DNA of 64,000 bases from Bordetella parapertussis (GTDB lineage: Bacteria > Pseudomonadota > Gammaproteobacteria > Burkholderiales > SG8-39): contig CAMAXP010000018.1 of assembly GCA_945862265.1 (NCBI GenBank), positions 1-64,000 on the forward strand, in the 5' to 3' direction. A model generated the notes under the pieces. That model had not been told where the DNA came from. It was given only the letters and a program-made list of their open reading frames with translations, and searched no databases. Positions 8,185 through 17,949 of the stretch are shown here, piece by piece (positions within the stretch are counted from its first letter, which is position 1; the number at the start of each line of letters is the position of its first letter). The translations under genes were made by a program, and so were the position numbers.

Positions 8185-8745
8185 TCAGCCCTTGACTCGG
8201 CTCCGATACTCGCCGGTACGCGTGTCGATCTCGATCATGTCGCCGGTGTCGCAGAAGAGCGGCACGCGGACTTCAAAGCCGGTTGCCAGCTTGGCGGGCT
8301 TCAGCACCTTGCCCGAGGTGTCGCCGCGCACGGCCGGCTCGGTCGAGATGATCTCGCGCGCGAGCGTCTGCGGGATGTCCACGGAGATGGGGCGGTCCTG
8401 GTATAGGGTCACCTCGGCCGGCATGCCGTCCTCGAGGTAGTTGAGCGCCTCGCCCATGCCGTCGGCATCGACCTCGAACTGGTTGAACTCCTGGTCCATG
8501 AACACGTACGAGGGTTCGGCGTAGTAAGAGTAGGTGACTTCCTTCCTCTCGAGCTGTACCAGTTCGAACTTGTCGTCGGCACGGTAGACCGTCTCGGTCG
8601 CGGAGCCCGAGAGCAGGTTCTTGAGTTTCATCTTGACGACTGAGGCGTTGCGTCCCGACTTGCTGAACTCGGCCTTCTGGACCACCAGCGGGTCATTGCC
8701 CACCATGATCACGTTTCCAGCGCGGATTTCCTGTGCAATCTTCAT
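8185..8745 (-). CDS. efp: Elongation factor P
   Basis: EF-P binds ribosomes stalled at polyproline and helps peptide-bond formation. The 186-residue protein has the three-domain length and ends in the conserved [17 protein letters not shown] signature. The modified loop reads SKSGRNA with arginine at position 32, where many other bacteria have lysine at position 34. That arginine is the site rhamnosylated by EarP, whose gene lies 31 bases upstream on the same strand. Its neighbour on the other side encodes a very proline-rich protein (the CHAT linker), a plausible EF-P client, though that link is inference. Confidence 0.97.
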   Translation of the reverse strand: MKIAQEIRAGNVIMVGNDPLVVQKAEFSKSGRNASVVKMKLKNLLSGSATETVYRADDKFELVQLERKEVTYSYYAEPSYVFMDQEFNQFEVDADGMGEALNYLEDGMPAEVTLYQDRPISVDIPQTLAREIISTEPAVRGDTSGKVLKPAKLATGFEVRVPLFCDTGDMIEIDTRTGEYRSRVKG

Positions 8746-8776
8746 ATGCGTCCCGGTTTCGGCTTTAGCAAACCCG

Positions 8777-9919
8777 CTATTTTAGACGTTCCAAGCAGTA
8801 TTGCGCCAGATTAGCCGCAAGATCGCCCGGAGCGGCCAGTTTTTCCGCCCAGGCCTCGGCGTGTGCGCGCAGAGGTTCCTTGCCCGAGGCCAGCTCGCCC
8901 CAGGCCGCCGCGATGCCCGCAACGGCCCCGCCCTCCGGCGGGTTCCAGCCGTCCCAAAGGCGACCCATCGCCGCCGTGAGATGCGAATCCAACCCTTGGC
9001 AATACACCGCCAGGAAGGCCTCCAGCTTCCTGAGATGGGCGTCGTCCGCCTGCGGATAGATGTGCCAGGCCAAGGGGCGCCGGGCCCATTGCGCCCGCAC
9101 GAACGAATCCTCGCCGCGCACGAAATTCCAGTCGCAGGCCCAGAGCAGCTCGTCATAGGCCGGCTGCGCCAGGAAAGGGAGGAACCGGGCCTCCAGCCGT
9201 CCCCTGCGCACCGTGGTGCCGTGAGCCGCCTTTGCAACCCCAAGGTGGCCTGCGACGCCCGGGCGGATCCGGCTGTCGGTCACGGCGAGCACGACCGGGT
9301 CCGGCCCGTCGGCCCAGGCCTCGAGCAGAGGCCCAACCGCAGGATTTTCATACCCGAACAGCGACACGACAGTCGCCGAGGGGTCGGGCACGTCGAATCC
9401 CAGCTCCGCCCAGAATCGCGCCGGATCAAAGGCCGCGCGCCGCGACTCCAACCCTGCCTCATGCAGCACCCCGCCCGTCCCAGCTGTCACGCCGGGAAAA
9501 AAGAAGTACCTCTCAAGGGGAAGCCGCGGGTGCGGCGAAGGCAGGCCGTGGTGCCCCGCCACCCACGGCTCGGCGCTGAGGTATTCGAGGACGATCCAGA
9601 GCGAACGGGGCGTGCGCGCCGCCATCGCTTGCGCGTACGCGTCCGGCAGCCCGCAGCCGAACGCATCGACGGCCACATCGGCCGGCACCCCGAACACGGT
9701 GTCGGCCCGCCAGTGGCGTACCTCGACGCCGTTGACGACCTGCAGGGCCTGCGCCGGCACCAGCGCCGGGCAGAGGGCGGCCAGCGGCGCGGGATCGTCG
9801 ATCCACAGCCGCACGCGCCCCGCGTGCTCGCCCGCAAGCTGCTGCGCGAGGCGCCAGCAGACCGCAGCGTCGCCGAAATTGTCGACCACCTTGCAGAAGA
9901 CGTCCCAGGATCGGGACAT
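8777..9919 (-). CDS. earP: EF-P arginine-32 rhamnosyltransferase
   Basis: EarP transfers rhamnose from dTDP-rhamnose to Arg32 of EF-P, a modification needed for full EF-P activity in many beta- and gammaproteobacteria. The 380-residue protein has the N-terminal [15 protein letters not shown] segment that carries the catalytic aspartate, and the C-terminal [14 protein letters not shown] segment that binds the nucleotide sugar. Both are hallmarks of the family, as is the length. It lies directly upstream of efp in the same direction, which confirms the pairing. It is divergent from the flavoprotein gene at 10013. Confidence 0.96.
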   Translation of the reverse strand: MSRSWDVFCKVVDNFGDAAVCWRLAQQLAGEHAGRVRLWIDDPAPLAALCPALVPAQALQVVNGVEVRHWRADTVFGVPADVAVDAFGCGLPDAYAQAMAARTPRSLWIVLEYLSAEPWVAGHHGLPSPHPRLPLERYFFFPGVTAGTGGVLHEAGLESRRAAFDPARFWAELGFDVPDPSATVVSLFGYENPAVGPLLEAWADGPDPVVLAVTDSRIRPGVAGHLGVAKAAHGTTVRRGRLEARFLPFLAQPAYDELLWACDWNFVRGEDSFVRAQWARRPLAWHIYPQADDAHLRKLEAFLAVYCQGLDSHLTAAMGRLWDGWNPPEGGAVAGIAAAWGELASGKEPLRAHAEAWAEKLAAPGDLAANLAQYCLERLK

Positions 9920-10012
9920 GGCGTGACCTCGTAAGCGGTTGGGAGTGCATTGTCCGGGGCGCCAGTCTGCCTCCCCCGGGCGGTTCGCTCAAATGGAAAG
10001 TAGAATGCGCGC

Positions 10013-11209
10013 TTGCGCCTCGACGTCATCGTGATCGGCGCCGGCGCGGCCGGCATGATATGCGCCGCACAGGCTGCGGCCCGCGGCCGCAGCGTATTGC
10101 TCATCGAGCACGCCGAGAAGCTCGGCGAACGCATCCGGATCTCGGGCGGCGGGCGCTGCAACTTCACCAACCGCAGCGTCGGCGCAGCCAATTTCCTCTC
10201 GCAGAACCCGCACTTCTGCCGCTCGGCCCTCGCGCAGTTCTCCGCGCGCGACTTCATCGCGATGGTGGAGCGCCGCGGCATTGCGTACCACGAGAAGACG
10301 CTCGGCCAGCTGTTCTGCGACGACTCGTCCACCCAGATTATCGACATGCTCCGCTCCGCGTGCGACGAAGCCGGCGTGCGCTGGGCCCATCCATGCGCGG
10401 TGCATGCCGTGACCCGCTCCGTCTCCGGCCCCGCCCGGTTCTCCGTCGCCACCGACCAGGGCGGCTTCGAATGCGACTCGCTCGTCATCGCGACCGGCGG
10501 CCTCGCGCTTCCGCAGATCGGCGCGACGCCGTTCGGCTACAAAGTGGCCGAACAGTTCGGCCTCGGCATCGTGCCGCCCAAGCCAGCGCTGGTGCCGCTC
10601 GCGCTGCCGCCGGAGGTGCTCGACCGTCTCAAGGCGCTGTCGGGCGTTTCCATCGAAGCCGTCACCCGCTGCGCCCCGGGCCAGCCGGAGTTTCGGGAAA
10701 ACCTGCTCGTCACGCACCGCGGCCTGTCCGGCCCGGCCGTCCTGCAGGTCTCCAGCTACTGGCAGGCGCAGGCGGACCCGAAGCGCCCGGTGCTGGTCGA
10801 CCTGCTGCCCACGATCGACGCGCGCGCATGGCTGGCGGAGCATCGTCACTCAAAGGCCACGCTTGCGAGCCTGCTTGCCGAAAAACTGCCGAAGCGCTTT
10901 GCGCTCGAGTGGTGCGCCCTCGCCGGCTGGGACAAGCCGCTCAACGAGATGCCCAACAAGGACGTCGAAGCGGCGGCCCTCGCGCTCAAGGGCTGGCCGC
11001 TCGCGCCCTCGGGGACGCTGGGATACGCCAAGGCCGAAGTGACGCTTGGGGGCGTCGATACCCAGGCCCTCTCGTCGAAGACCATGGAATCCAGTGCCGT
11101 GCCGGGCCTCTACTTCATCGGCGAAGTCGTGGACGTGACCGGGTGGCTGGGCGGCTACAACTTCCAGTGGGCGTGGTCGTCCGGCTGGGTCGCCGGCCAG
11201 CATGCGTGA
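10013..11209 (+). CDS. HI0933/BaiN-type NAD(P)/FAD-dependent oxidoreductase
   Basis: This 398-residue flavoprotein belongs to the HI0933 family, whose best-known members reduce double bonds in bile-acid or related substrates; most members have no known substrate. It has the N-terminal dinucleotide fold VIGAGAAGMICA, the family motif SGGGRCNFTN, a central insert domain, and the C-terminal GLYFIGEVVDVTGWLGGYN segment that closes the FAD site. The start is TTG at 10013: the frame is closed by a TAG at 10001, and the nearby ATG at 10005 is in another frame. It is divergent from earP with a 93-base gap. Confidence 0.88.
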   Translation: MRLDVIVIGAGAAGMICAAQAAARGRSVLLIEHAEKLGERIRISGGGRCNFTNRSVGAANFLSQNPHFCRSALAQFSARDFIAMVERRGIAYHEKTLGQLFCDDSSTQIIDMLRSACDEAGVRWAHPCAVHAVTRSVSGPARFSVATDQGGFECDSLVIATGGLALPQIGATPFGYKVAEQFGLGIVPPKPALVPLALPPEVLDRLKALSGVSIEAVTRCAPGQPEFRENLLVTHRGLSGPAVLQVSSYWQAQADPKRPVLVDLLPTIDARAWLAEHRHSKATLASLLAEKLPKRFALEWCALAGWDKPLNEMPNKDVEAAALALKGWPLAPSGTLGYAKAEVTLGGVDTQALSSKTMESSAVPGLYFIGEVVDVTGWLGGYNFQWAWSSGWVAGQHA

Positions 11210-11233
11210 ACCGTCCGGTATGATCGGCCGCCT

Positions 11234-12178
11234 ATGAACAAGCTCCAGCGCTTTCACGCCGCGGTGCGCGGCGAACCGGTCGACTACGTCCCCACCGTGG
11301 CATGGTGCAATTTCGCCACCGACGCCGTGGACGGTGCGGAAAACGCCCGCCGCCAGCTTGCCTTCCAGGAGGCCTGCGACTGGGACCTGTGCAAGGTCAT
11401 GAACGACTACCGCCTCGCCCCGCCCGCCGCGATCGAGACCATCGAGACGCCCGCCGACATGCTGCGCTTTGCCCGGCAGTCGATGTCCGAACGGATCTTC
11501 GCCGAGCAACTCGAGTGCCTGCGGATCATGCGCGCGCGCCTCGGCCCGGAGATCCCGCTGATCGACACGCTCTTCGAGCCGTTCTTCTCCCTGCTCTTCG
11601 CAGTCGGGTTCTCGCGGGCGCCGTTCATCCGCAGCCACCCCGCGGAGGCGGCGTCGATGCTCGGCGCGCTCACGGACACCTTTGCCGACTATGCGGCCGA
11701 ACTCCGGAAGCTCCCGGTCGACGGCATCCTGTATGCGACCAACGCGTGCATCCTTGCGCCGTCCTCGCGCGGCATCAGCGATGCCGAGTACCGCGAGTTC
11801 CACCGCCCCTACGACCTGCGGCTCCTCAACGCGATGGAAGGGCTCGTGCGCATCGTGCACGCTCACGGCAACCCGCTCGACCTCACCCGCATCATCGATT
11901 ACCCCTGCGAAGTGCTGAGCTGGTCGGACCGGCTGCCCGGCAACGCATCGATTGCGGCCGTGCGAAAATTAACCGGCAAGTGCCTCATGGGCGGCGTGGA
12001 CGAATCGAAACTGCAGGAAAAGTCGCTGCCCGAAATCCGCGCCGAAGTGGCCGACGCGCTGGCCCAGGCGGGCGGGCCGCAAAATTTCATCCTGTCGCCC
12101 GGGTGCAATGTCGCTTCGGGTATCGCGCTTCGAAATCTTGAGTGCATGCGGGATGCCACCCGGCCTGCCGTAAGGTAA
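11234..12178 (+). CDS. Uroporphyrinogen decarboxylase (UroD/HemE)-like protein
   Basis: This 314-residue protein has the UroD-type TIM-barrel pattern (LQRFHAAVRGEPVDYVPTVAW at the start and a C-terminal SPGCNVASG). The family includes haem-pathway HemE and corrinoid-dependent methyltransferases such as MtaA/CmuA. It is shorter than HemE (about 350), and its N-terminus does not show the usual HemE RxPV(D/E)xxPVWxMRQAGRY motif, so a haem role is unlikely. It sits 24 bases after the flavoprotein and 42 before a complete ABC importer, all on one strand. That suggests a role with whatever is imported. The substrate is unknown. Confidence 0.75.
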   Translation: MNKLQRFHAAVRGEPVDYVPTVAWCNFATDAVDGAENARRQLAFQEACDWDLCKVMNDYRLAPPAAIETIETPADMLRFARQSMSERIFAEQLECLRIMRARLGPEIPLIDTLFEPFFSLLFAVGFSRAPFIRSHPAEAASMLGALTDTFADYAAELRKLPVDGILYATNACILAPSSRGISDAEYREFHRPYDLRLLNAMEGLVRIVHAHGNPLDLTRIIDYPCEVLSWSDRLPGNASIAAVRKLTGKCLMGGVDESKLQEKSLPEIRAEVADALAQAGGPQNFILSPGCNVASGIALRNLECMRDATRPAVR

Positions 12179-12220
12179 CCTCCCGCTGTAGCGCAAGCCG
12201 CCCCGAACCCAGAGGACCCC

Positions 12221-13789
12221 ATGATCCGCAAACTCGTCCAGTCGACCCTCGCCGCAACGCTCATCCTCGTTGCGCTGACCGGCCATGCACAGAAACCCGG
12301 CGGCACGCTGATCTGGGGCACGACCCAGGCCCCGCGCCACCTGAACCCTGCGGTGCAGTCCGGCATCGCCACGATGATGCCGGGCGCGCAGTTGTTCGCG
12401 AGCCCGCTGCGCTTCGACGACAAATGGAACGCGCAGCCCTACCTCGCCGAGAGCTGGAGCTTCCAGGACGACGGCAAATCGCTGCTGCTGAAGCTCGTGC
12501 CCAACGCCGTCTTCCACGACGGCAAGCCGGTCACGTCGGAAGACGTCGCGTTCTCGATCATGGCGATCAAGGCCAACCACCCCTTCTCGACCATGCTCGC
12601 CGCGGTGGAGCGGGTGGACACGCCCAGTCCCAACGTGGCCATCATCCGCATGAGCCAGCCGCACCCGGCGATCCTGTATGCGCTGTCGCCGCCGCTCTGC
12701 CCGATCATCCCCAAGCACATCTACGGCGACGGCGCCGACCTGAAGACCCATCCGCGCAACACGAACCCCGTGGGCTCCGGCCCCTACAAGTTCGTCGAGT
12801 TCAAGCCCGGCGAGCACATCATCCTCGAGAAGCACGCCGCGTTCTTCATCAAGGACCGCCCCAAGTTCGACCGCATCATCTTCCGCATCTTCCGCGACTC
12901 GAACGCGCTGGCGATCGCGGCCGAGCGCAAGGAAGTGGAGTTCACGCCCTTCTGGGCCGACCTGTCGCTGCTCGACCGCGTCTCCAAGGCCCCCGGCATC
13001 AGCGTGACCGAGAAGGGTGGCGAAGCGATCGGGCCGCTCAACTGGCTGGCGTTCAACACCAAGAAAAAACCGCTCGACGACGCCCGCGTCCGGCAGGCGA
13101 TCTCGTTCGCGGTGGACCGCGACTTCATCACCAAGAAACTGCACGGCGGGCGCACCAAGGTCGCGACCGGGCCGATCGCACCGGGGTCGCCGTTCTACAC
13201 GACGGCCGTGGAGCCCTACAAGACCGACCTCGACAAGGCCAACAAGCTGCTTGACGAGGCCGGGCTCAAGCGCGGCGCCGGCGGCATGCGTATGGCGCTG
13301 AGCATCGACTACCTGCCCGGGTCGGCCGAGCAGCAGAAGAACATCGCCGAGTACATGAAGCCGCAACTGAAGAAGATCGGCATCGACCTGACCGTGCGCG
13401 CCTCGCCGGATTTTCCGACCTGGGCCAAGCGCGTGTCCGGCCAGGAGTTCGACCTCACGCTCGATTCGGTCTTCAACTGGGGCGACCCGGTGATCGGCGT
13501 GCACCGCACCTACCTCACTTCTAACATCCGCCCCGGCGTGATCTGGTCGAACACCCAGAGCTACTCAAACCCGAAGGTGGACGAGCTGCTCGCCAAGGCC
13601 GGCGTCGAGAAGGACCTCGCCAAGCGCAAGGCGATGTACCAGGAATTCCAGAAGATCGTCGTCGCGGATGCGCCGATTGCGTTCCTCAACGTGCTGCCCT
13701 ACTTCCAGGTCTACGAAAAGAGCCTGCGCAAGCTCCCCACCAGCGTCTGGGGCGCCACCAGCCCGATCGACGAGATGTATCGCGAGTAA
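12221..13789 (+). CDS. Family-5 ABC transporter substrate-binding protein
   Basis: This 522-residue periplasmic protein of the peptide/nickel/opine-binding family (SBP_bac_5) has a signal peptide in its first 23 residues (ending GHAQ). The conserved RHLNPAVQSG and AESWSFQDDGKSLLLKL blocks are present. It should deliver solute to the two permeases encoded immediately downstream. A close paralogue is encoded at 20283-21866, and most segments align without gaps. The gene is the first of a five-gene importer operon. The ligand cannot be assigned, but the flanking amidohydrolases suggest an amide- or peptide-like compound. Confidence 0.9.
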   Translation: MIRKLVQSTLAATLILVALTGHAQKPGGTLIWGTTQAPRHLNPAVQSGIATMMPGAQLFASPLRFDDKWNAQPYLAESWSFQDDGKSLLLKLVPNAVFHDGKPVTSEDVAFSIMAIKANHPFSTMLAAVERVDTPSPNVAIIRMSQPHPAILYALSPPLCPIIPKHIYGDGADLKTHPRNTNPVGSGPYKFVEFKPGEHIILEKHAAFFIKDRPKFDRIIFRIFRDSNALAIAAERKEVEFTPFWADLSLLDRVSKAPGISVTEKGGEAIGPLNWLAFNTKKKPLDDARVRQAISFAVDRDFITKKLHGGRTKVATGPIAPGSPFYTTAVEPYKTDLDKANKLLDEAGLKRGAGGMRMALSIDYLPGSAEQQKNIAEYMKPQLKKIGIDLTVRASPDFPTWAKRVSGQEFDLTLDSVFNWGDPVIGVHRTYLTSNIRPGVIWSNTQSYSNPKVDELLAKAGVEKDLAKRKAMYQEFQKIVVADAPIAFLNVLPYFQVYEKSLRKLPTSVWGATSPIDEMYRE

Positions 13790-13801
13790 GGCGGACCGGC
13801 C

Positions 13802-14779
13802 TTGCGGATCGCCCTGTTCATCGCCCGCCGGGTCGCCTACGCGATCGGGCTGCTGCTGGCCGTCGCGATCCTCAACTTCACGCTGATCCACCTCGCGCCG
13901 GGCGATGTGGTCGAGACCATCGTCGGCGAGATGGGCGGCGCGACGACCGAGACGATCGCGGCGCTGCGCAAGACCTACGGCCTGGACAAGGGCTTCCTCG
14001 AGCAGCTCGGGATCTACCTCGGGCGTATCGCCGTCGGCGACCTCGGCGTATCGACCTACTTCAACCGCCCGGTGCTCGGCCTGATCCTCGACCGGATGTT
14101 CGCCACCGTGCTGCTGGTGTTCTCGGCCCTGGCGGCGGCCGTGGTGATCGGCACGCTGCTCGGGGTGACGGCCGCGCGCTACCCGCGCGGCTGGCTCGGC
14201 GCGGGCGTCACCATCTTCGCGCTGTTCGGGTTCTCGGCGCCGGTGTTCTGGTCCGGGCTGATGCTGTTGCTGCTGTTCGCCTCGGTGTGGCCGATCCTGC
14301 CCGCCTCAGGGATGTACGACGTCGCGGCTGGCGCCACCGGGCTTGCCTATGCGCTCGACGTCGCGCACCACCTCGTGCTGCCTTCGGGGACGCTCGCGAT
14401 CATCTACCTCGCGCTGTACTCGCGCCTTTCGCGCGCAAGCATGATCGAGGTGCTCGGCTCCGACTACATCCGGACCGCGCGCGCCAAGGGCCTCTCGGAA
14501 AACAAGGTGGTATTCAAGCACGCGCTGAGGAACGCCATCCTTCCTGTCGTGACCATCGCCGGCCTGCAGTTTTCGGGGATGCTCGCAGGCGCGGTGCTGG
14601 TCGAGACGGTATTCACCTGGCCCGGCATGGGCCTGCTCGCCTTCGAGGCGATCCTCAGGCGCGACACGCAACTGATCCTCGGCATCCTGCTGCTCTCGGC
14701 GCTGCTGGTGATCGTCGGCAACCTGCTGACGGATCTCGCCTACCGCCTCGTCGATCCGCGGATCCGCACCGATGAGTAA
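13802..14779 (+). CDS. ABC importer permease, DppB type
   Basis: This 325-residue inner-membrane protein is the first permease of a Dpp/Opp-type importer. It has about six hydrophobic segments, starting at FIARRVAYAIGLLLAVAIL, and the cytoplasmic-loop EAA-like region near ARAKGLSENKVVFKHALRNA that contacts the ATPases. The C-terminal VDPRIR is typical of DppB. The start is TTG at 13802, twelve bases after the binding-protein stop; no ATG is suitably placed. Its end overlaps the next permease gene by eight bases, indicating translational coupling. Confidence 0.92.
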   Translation: MRIALFIARRVAYAIGLLLAVAILNFTLIHLAPGDVVETIVGEMGGATTETIAALRKTYGLDKGFLEQLGIYLGRIAVGDLGVSTYFNRPVLGLILDRMFATVLLVFSALAAAVVIGTLLGVTAARYPRGWLGAGVTIFALFGFSAPVFWSGLMLLLLFASVWPILPASGMYDVAAGATGLAYALDVAHHLVLPSGTLAIIYLALYSRLSRASMIEVLGSDYIRTARAKGLSENKVVFKHALRNAILPVVTIAGLQFSGMLAGAVLVETVFTWPGMGLLAFEAILRRDTQLILGILLLSALLVIVGNLLTDLAYRLVDPRIRTDE

Positions 14780-15653
14780 GACCCGTGAGGCGATTGCCAC
14801 GCCGCGCGCCAAGGGGCCCTGGCGGGAAGCCTGGAGCGTCTTCCGGCGCAATAAAGCCGCACTACTGGGTCTCATCATCCTTGTGGTCATCATCCTCGGC
14901 GCCATCTCCGGGCCGTGGCTGTACCCCGTTGACCCCTTCGACATCATCGGTGCCCCGAAGACGCCGCCCGGCACCGACGCCGATGCACCGTTCGGCACCG
15001 ATTACCTGGGGCGCGACATCCTCGCCGGGATCGTGCATGGCGGACGGCCCACGCTGATGGTCGGGTTCTTCGCGGCGATGATCACCACGCTGATCGGCAT
15101 CACGATGGGCGCGTTCGGCGGGTTCTACGGCGGCCGCGTGGACGGGGCGCTGGGGCGCGTCACCGAGTTCTTCCAGGTGCTGCCCGCCCTGCTCTTTGCG
15201 ATGGTGCTGGTCATGCTGTTCGCGCCTTCGCTCGTCACGGTCACGATCGCCATCGGCGTGGTCGCCTGGACCAGCATGGCGCGGCTCACGCGCGCCGAGT
15301 TCCTGCGTATCAAGCAGCTCGAGTATGTGCGCGCCGCGCGCGCGATCGGCTCGTCGAACAGCCGGATCATCTGGGGTGTGATCCTGCCGAACGCGCTGCC
15401 GCCGATCATCGTGGCGGCGACGCTCGCCACCGGCTCGGCGATCCTCTTCGAGGCGGGCCTGTCGTTCCTGGGACTCTCGGACCCGAACGTGATGAGCTGG
15501 GGCATGATGATCGGCTCCAACCGCAACTACCTGCGCGAGATGTGGTGGGCGGTGACCTTCCCCGGCGTGTGCATCTTCCTCACCGTGCTCGCCATCAGCC
15601 TGGTGGGCGACGGTCTCAACGACGCCTTCAACCCCAAGCTGCGCACCCGCTGA
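14772..15653 (+). CDS. ABC importer permease, DppC type
   Basis: This 293-residue second permease has a cytoplasmic N-terminus (AWSVFRRNKAALLGL) leading into the first membrane helix, as in DppC/OppC. A periplasmic segment carries the motif APFGTDYLGRDI. The coupling loop is near VRAARAIGSSNSRIIWGVILPNA, and the C-terminus ends NPKLRTR. It overlaps the DppB-type gene by eight bases and ends five bases before the first ATPase gene. It should form the translocation pore with the preceding permease. Confidence 0.93.
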   Translation: MSKTREAIATPRAKGPWREAWSVFRRNKAALLGLIILVVIILGAISGPWLYPVDPFDIIGAPKTPPGTDADAPFGTDYLGRDILAGIVHGGRPTLMVGFFAAMITTLIGITMGAFGGFYGGRVDGALGRVTEFFQVLPALLFAMVLVMLFAPSLVTVTIAIGVVAWTSMARLTRAEFLRIKQLEYVRAARAIGSSNSRIIWGVILPNALPPIIVAATLATGSAILFEAGLSFLGLSDPNVMSWGMMIGSNRNYLREMWWAVTFPGVCIFLTVLAISLVGDGLNDAFNPKLRTR

Positions 15654-15658
15654 CCGCC

Positions 15659-16651
15659 ATGCCCGCCCTCCTCGAGATCGAAAACCTCCAGGTCGAGTTC
15701 GACACCTGGGACGGTCGCGTCCGCGTGCTGGACGGCGTGAGCCTTTCCGTGGACGCCGGCCAGACGCTGGGCATCGTCGGCGAATCCGGCTGCGGCAAGA
15801 GCATGACGGCACTGGCCATCATGGGCCTCGTGCCGCGCCCCGCGGGGCACATCACCGGTGGCTCGATCCGCTTTCGCGGCGAGGACCTGCTCAAGGTCCC
15901 CGAGGCGCGCCTGCGCGAGTTGCGCGGCGACCGCATCGCGATGATCTTCCAGGAGCCGATGACTTCGCTGAACCCGGTGTTCACGGTCGGCGACCAGATC
16001 GCCGAGACCGCGCGCCTGCACCTGGGGCTGTCCGCGGCGGATGCCCGCAAGCGCGCGATCGAAATGCTGAAGGCGGTGCACATCCCGAGCGCAGAAAGGC
16101 GCGTCGACGAATACCCGCACCAGTTCTCCGGCGGCATGCGCCAGCGGGTGATGATCGCGATGGCGCTGGCCTGCGAGCCCGAGGTGCTGATCGCCGACGA
16201 GCCCACTACCGCGCTCGACGTAACGGTGCAGGCGCAGATCTTCGACCTGCTGCAGGAGCTGCGCGACACGCGCGGCACTGCGATCGTGCTGATCACGCAC
16301 GACATGGGCGCGATCGCCGAGATGGCCAACCGCGTGGTGGTGATGTACGCAGGGCGCAAGGTCGAGGAAGGATCGGTGGAGGACATTCTCGGCCAGCCGT
16401 CGCACCCCTACACGCGCGGGCTGCTCGCCTGCCGTCCGCAGTTGCAGCTCGGGCGCGCCGAGCGCAAGGCGTTGCAGGAGATTCCCGGAGTCGTGCCGCC
16501 GCTGCACCTCCTGGGTCGAGGCTGCGCCTTCGCCGACCGCTGTCCGCAAATGATGCCGCGCTGCAAGGAAGCCTACCCGCCCGAAACGCAGGCCGGCACG
16601 TCGCACGTGGCTTCCTGCTGGCTGCTGTCGAATACCGGGGAGGCCGCATGA
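15659..16651 (+). CDS. ABC importer ATPase, DppD type
   Basis: This 330-residue ATPase drives the importer. It has Walker A GESGCGKS, the Q-loop at FQEPMTSLNP, the signature FSGGMRQR and Walker B VLIADEPTTALD, followed by the H-loop LITHDMG. The C-terminal oligopeptide-transporter domain contains the cysteine cluster seen in Dpp/Opp ATPases (CAFADRCPQMMPRC...SCWLL), which often binds an iron-sulphur cluster. ATG at 15659 follows the permease stop by five bases. Its last bases overlap the next ATPase start as ATGA. Confidence 0.94.
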   Translation: MPALLEIENLQVEFDTWDGRVRVLDGVSLSVDAGQTLGIVGESGCGKSMTALAIMGLVPRPAGHITGGSIRFRGEDLLKVPEARLRELRGDRIAMIFQEPMTSLNPVFTVGDQIAETARLHLGLSAADARKRAIEMLKAVHIPSAERRVDEYPHQFSGGMRQRVMIAMALACEPEVLIADEPTTALDVTVQAQIFDLLQELRDTRGTAIVLITHDMGAIAEMANRVVVMYAGRKVEEGSVEDILGQPSHPYTRGLLACRPQLQLGRAERKALQEIPGVVPPLHLLGRGCAFADRCPQMMPRCKEAYPPETQAGTSHVASCWLLSNTGEAA

Positions 16652-17658
16652 GCGAGCTGCTGCTCGAAGTCGACAACCTGCAGGTGCACTTCCCGCTGCG
16701 CAAGCAATCGATGTTTGCCGCGCCGCAGACGGTGCGCGCGGTCGACGGCGTGAGCTTCGCGGTTGCGCGCGGCCGCACCTTCGGCATCGTCGGCGAATCC
16801 GGCTCGGGCAAGACCACCACGGCGCTCGCGGTCATGCGGCTGATCGAACTCACGGCGGGCGAGATCCGCCTCGCCGGCCAGCCCTTCTCCACGCTGCAGG
16901 GCGAGGCGCTGCGCAGCGCGCGCCACAAGGTGCAGATGATCTTTCAGGACCCCTATTCCTCGCTCAACCCGAGGATGCGGGCCGGCGCGATCGTGCGCGA
17001 GCCGATGCAGCGCATGAACGTCGGGTCGGAAGACGAGCGTCGCGAACGCGGCCGCGCGCTCTTCGAGCAGGTCGGCCTGCGCCCCGACCAGATGGACCTG
17101 TTCCCCCACCAGTTCTCCGGCGGGCAGCGCCAGCGTATCGGCATCGCGCGGGCGCTCGCGACCAAGCCCGAGCTGGTGGTCTGCGACGAACCGGTCTCGG
17201 CGCTCGACGTCGCCATCCAGGCGCAGATCCTCAACCTGCTGGGCGCGCTGCAAAAGCAGTTCGGCCTGACCTACCTCTTCATCTCGCACGACCTCGGCGT
17301 GGTGCAGTACCTCTGCGACGAAGTCGCCGTGATGTACCTCGGTCAGGTGGTCGAGTACTCGACGCGCGAGGCGCTGTTCGAAGACCCGCTGCACCCCTAC
17401 ACCTGGGCGCTGCTGTCGGCAGTGCCCCGCATCGGCAATCGGCGAAAAGGCGCTGCCGGCCGCATCCGGCTCGAGGGCGACCCGCCCAGCCCGATCAACC
17501 CGCCGCCGGGCTGCCGGTTCTCCGCGCGCTGCCCGTTTGCCGAGGCCCGCTGCCGGACTGAGGCGCCGGCGCTGCGTGAAGTGCGGCCCGGCCAGCGCGT
17601 GGCCTGCCACCTGGTGCGCGAGGACGGGAGCACGCCGCACCGGCCGGCTGCGCTTTAG
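16648..17658 (+). CDS. ABC importer ATPase, DppF type
   Basis: This is the second ATPase of the importer, 336 residues. It has Walker A GESGSGKT, the signature FSGGQRQR, Walker B VVCDEPVSALD and the H-loop FISHDLG. The C-terminus again holds the cysteine-rich oligopeptide domain (CRFSARCPFAEARC). The start codon overlaps the stop of the DppD-type gene (ATGA), so the five importer genes from 12221 form one transcription unit. A ParDE-like module follows after 66 bases. Confidence 0.94.
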   Translation: MSELLLEVDNLQVHFPLRKQSMFAAPQTVRAVDGVSFAVARGRTFGIVGESGSGKTTTALAVMRLIELTAGEIRLAGQPFSTLQGEALRSARHKVQMIFQDPYSSLNPRMRAGAIVREPMQRMNVGSEDERRERGRALFEQVGLRPDQMDLFPHQFSGGQRQRIGIARALATKPELVVCDEPVSALDVAIQAQILNLLGALQKQFGLTYLFISHDLGVVQYLCDEVAVMYLGQVVEYSTREALFEDPLHPYTWALLSAVPRIGNRRKGAAGRIRLEGDPPSPINPPPGCRFSARCPFAEARCRTEAPALREVRPGQRVACHLVREDGSTPHRPAAL

Positions 17659-17724
17659 ATGGATTCGATCCGGGGACTCCCGCTTGTGGCATCCTTCATC
17701 CCGTGACCGCTGACAGGAGGCCCC

Positions 17725-17949
17725 ATGCCTATCCCGCTGCATGAATTGGAAGCCGAAGCTCTCGCGCTGGCGGCCGAAGATCGAGCCCGTCTTCTGGAAC
17801 TTCTCATTGAGAGTTTCGAGCCAGACACGAATGTCGAGCGAGCCTGGGTCGCCGAGGCATTGCGAAGGGAGGCAGACGTCAAGGCTGGCCGCTCGAACCT
17901 CGTTCCGGGCGCCGAAGCGCTTCGGCGAATCCGGGCACGCATTGCGTGA
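17725..17949 (+). CDS. Addiction-module antitoxin, small helical family
   Basis: This 74-residue protein of the putative addiction-module component family (often paired with RelE/ParE toxins) reads MPIPLHELEAEALAL followed by LLELLIESFEPDTNVERAW, which is typical. It should bind and inhibit the following toxin and perhaps repress the operon. ATG at 17725 is preceded by ACAGGAGG at 17713-17720, a strong ribosome site. Its stop overlaps the toxin's GTG start by four bases. Confidence 0.82.
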   Translation: MPIPLHELEAEALALAAEDRARLLELLIESFEPDTNVERAWVAEALRREADVKAGRSNLVPGAEALRRIRARIA

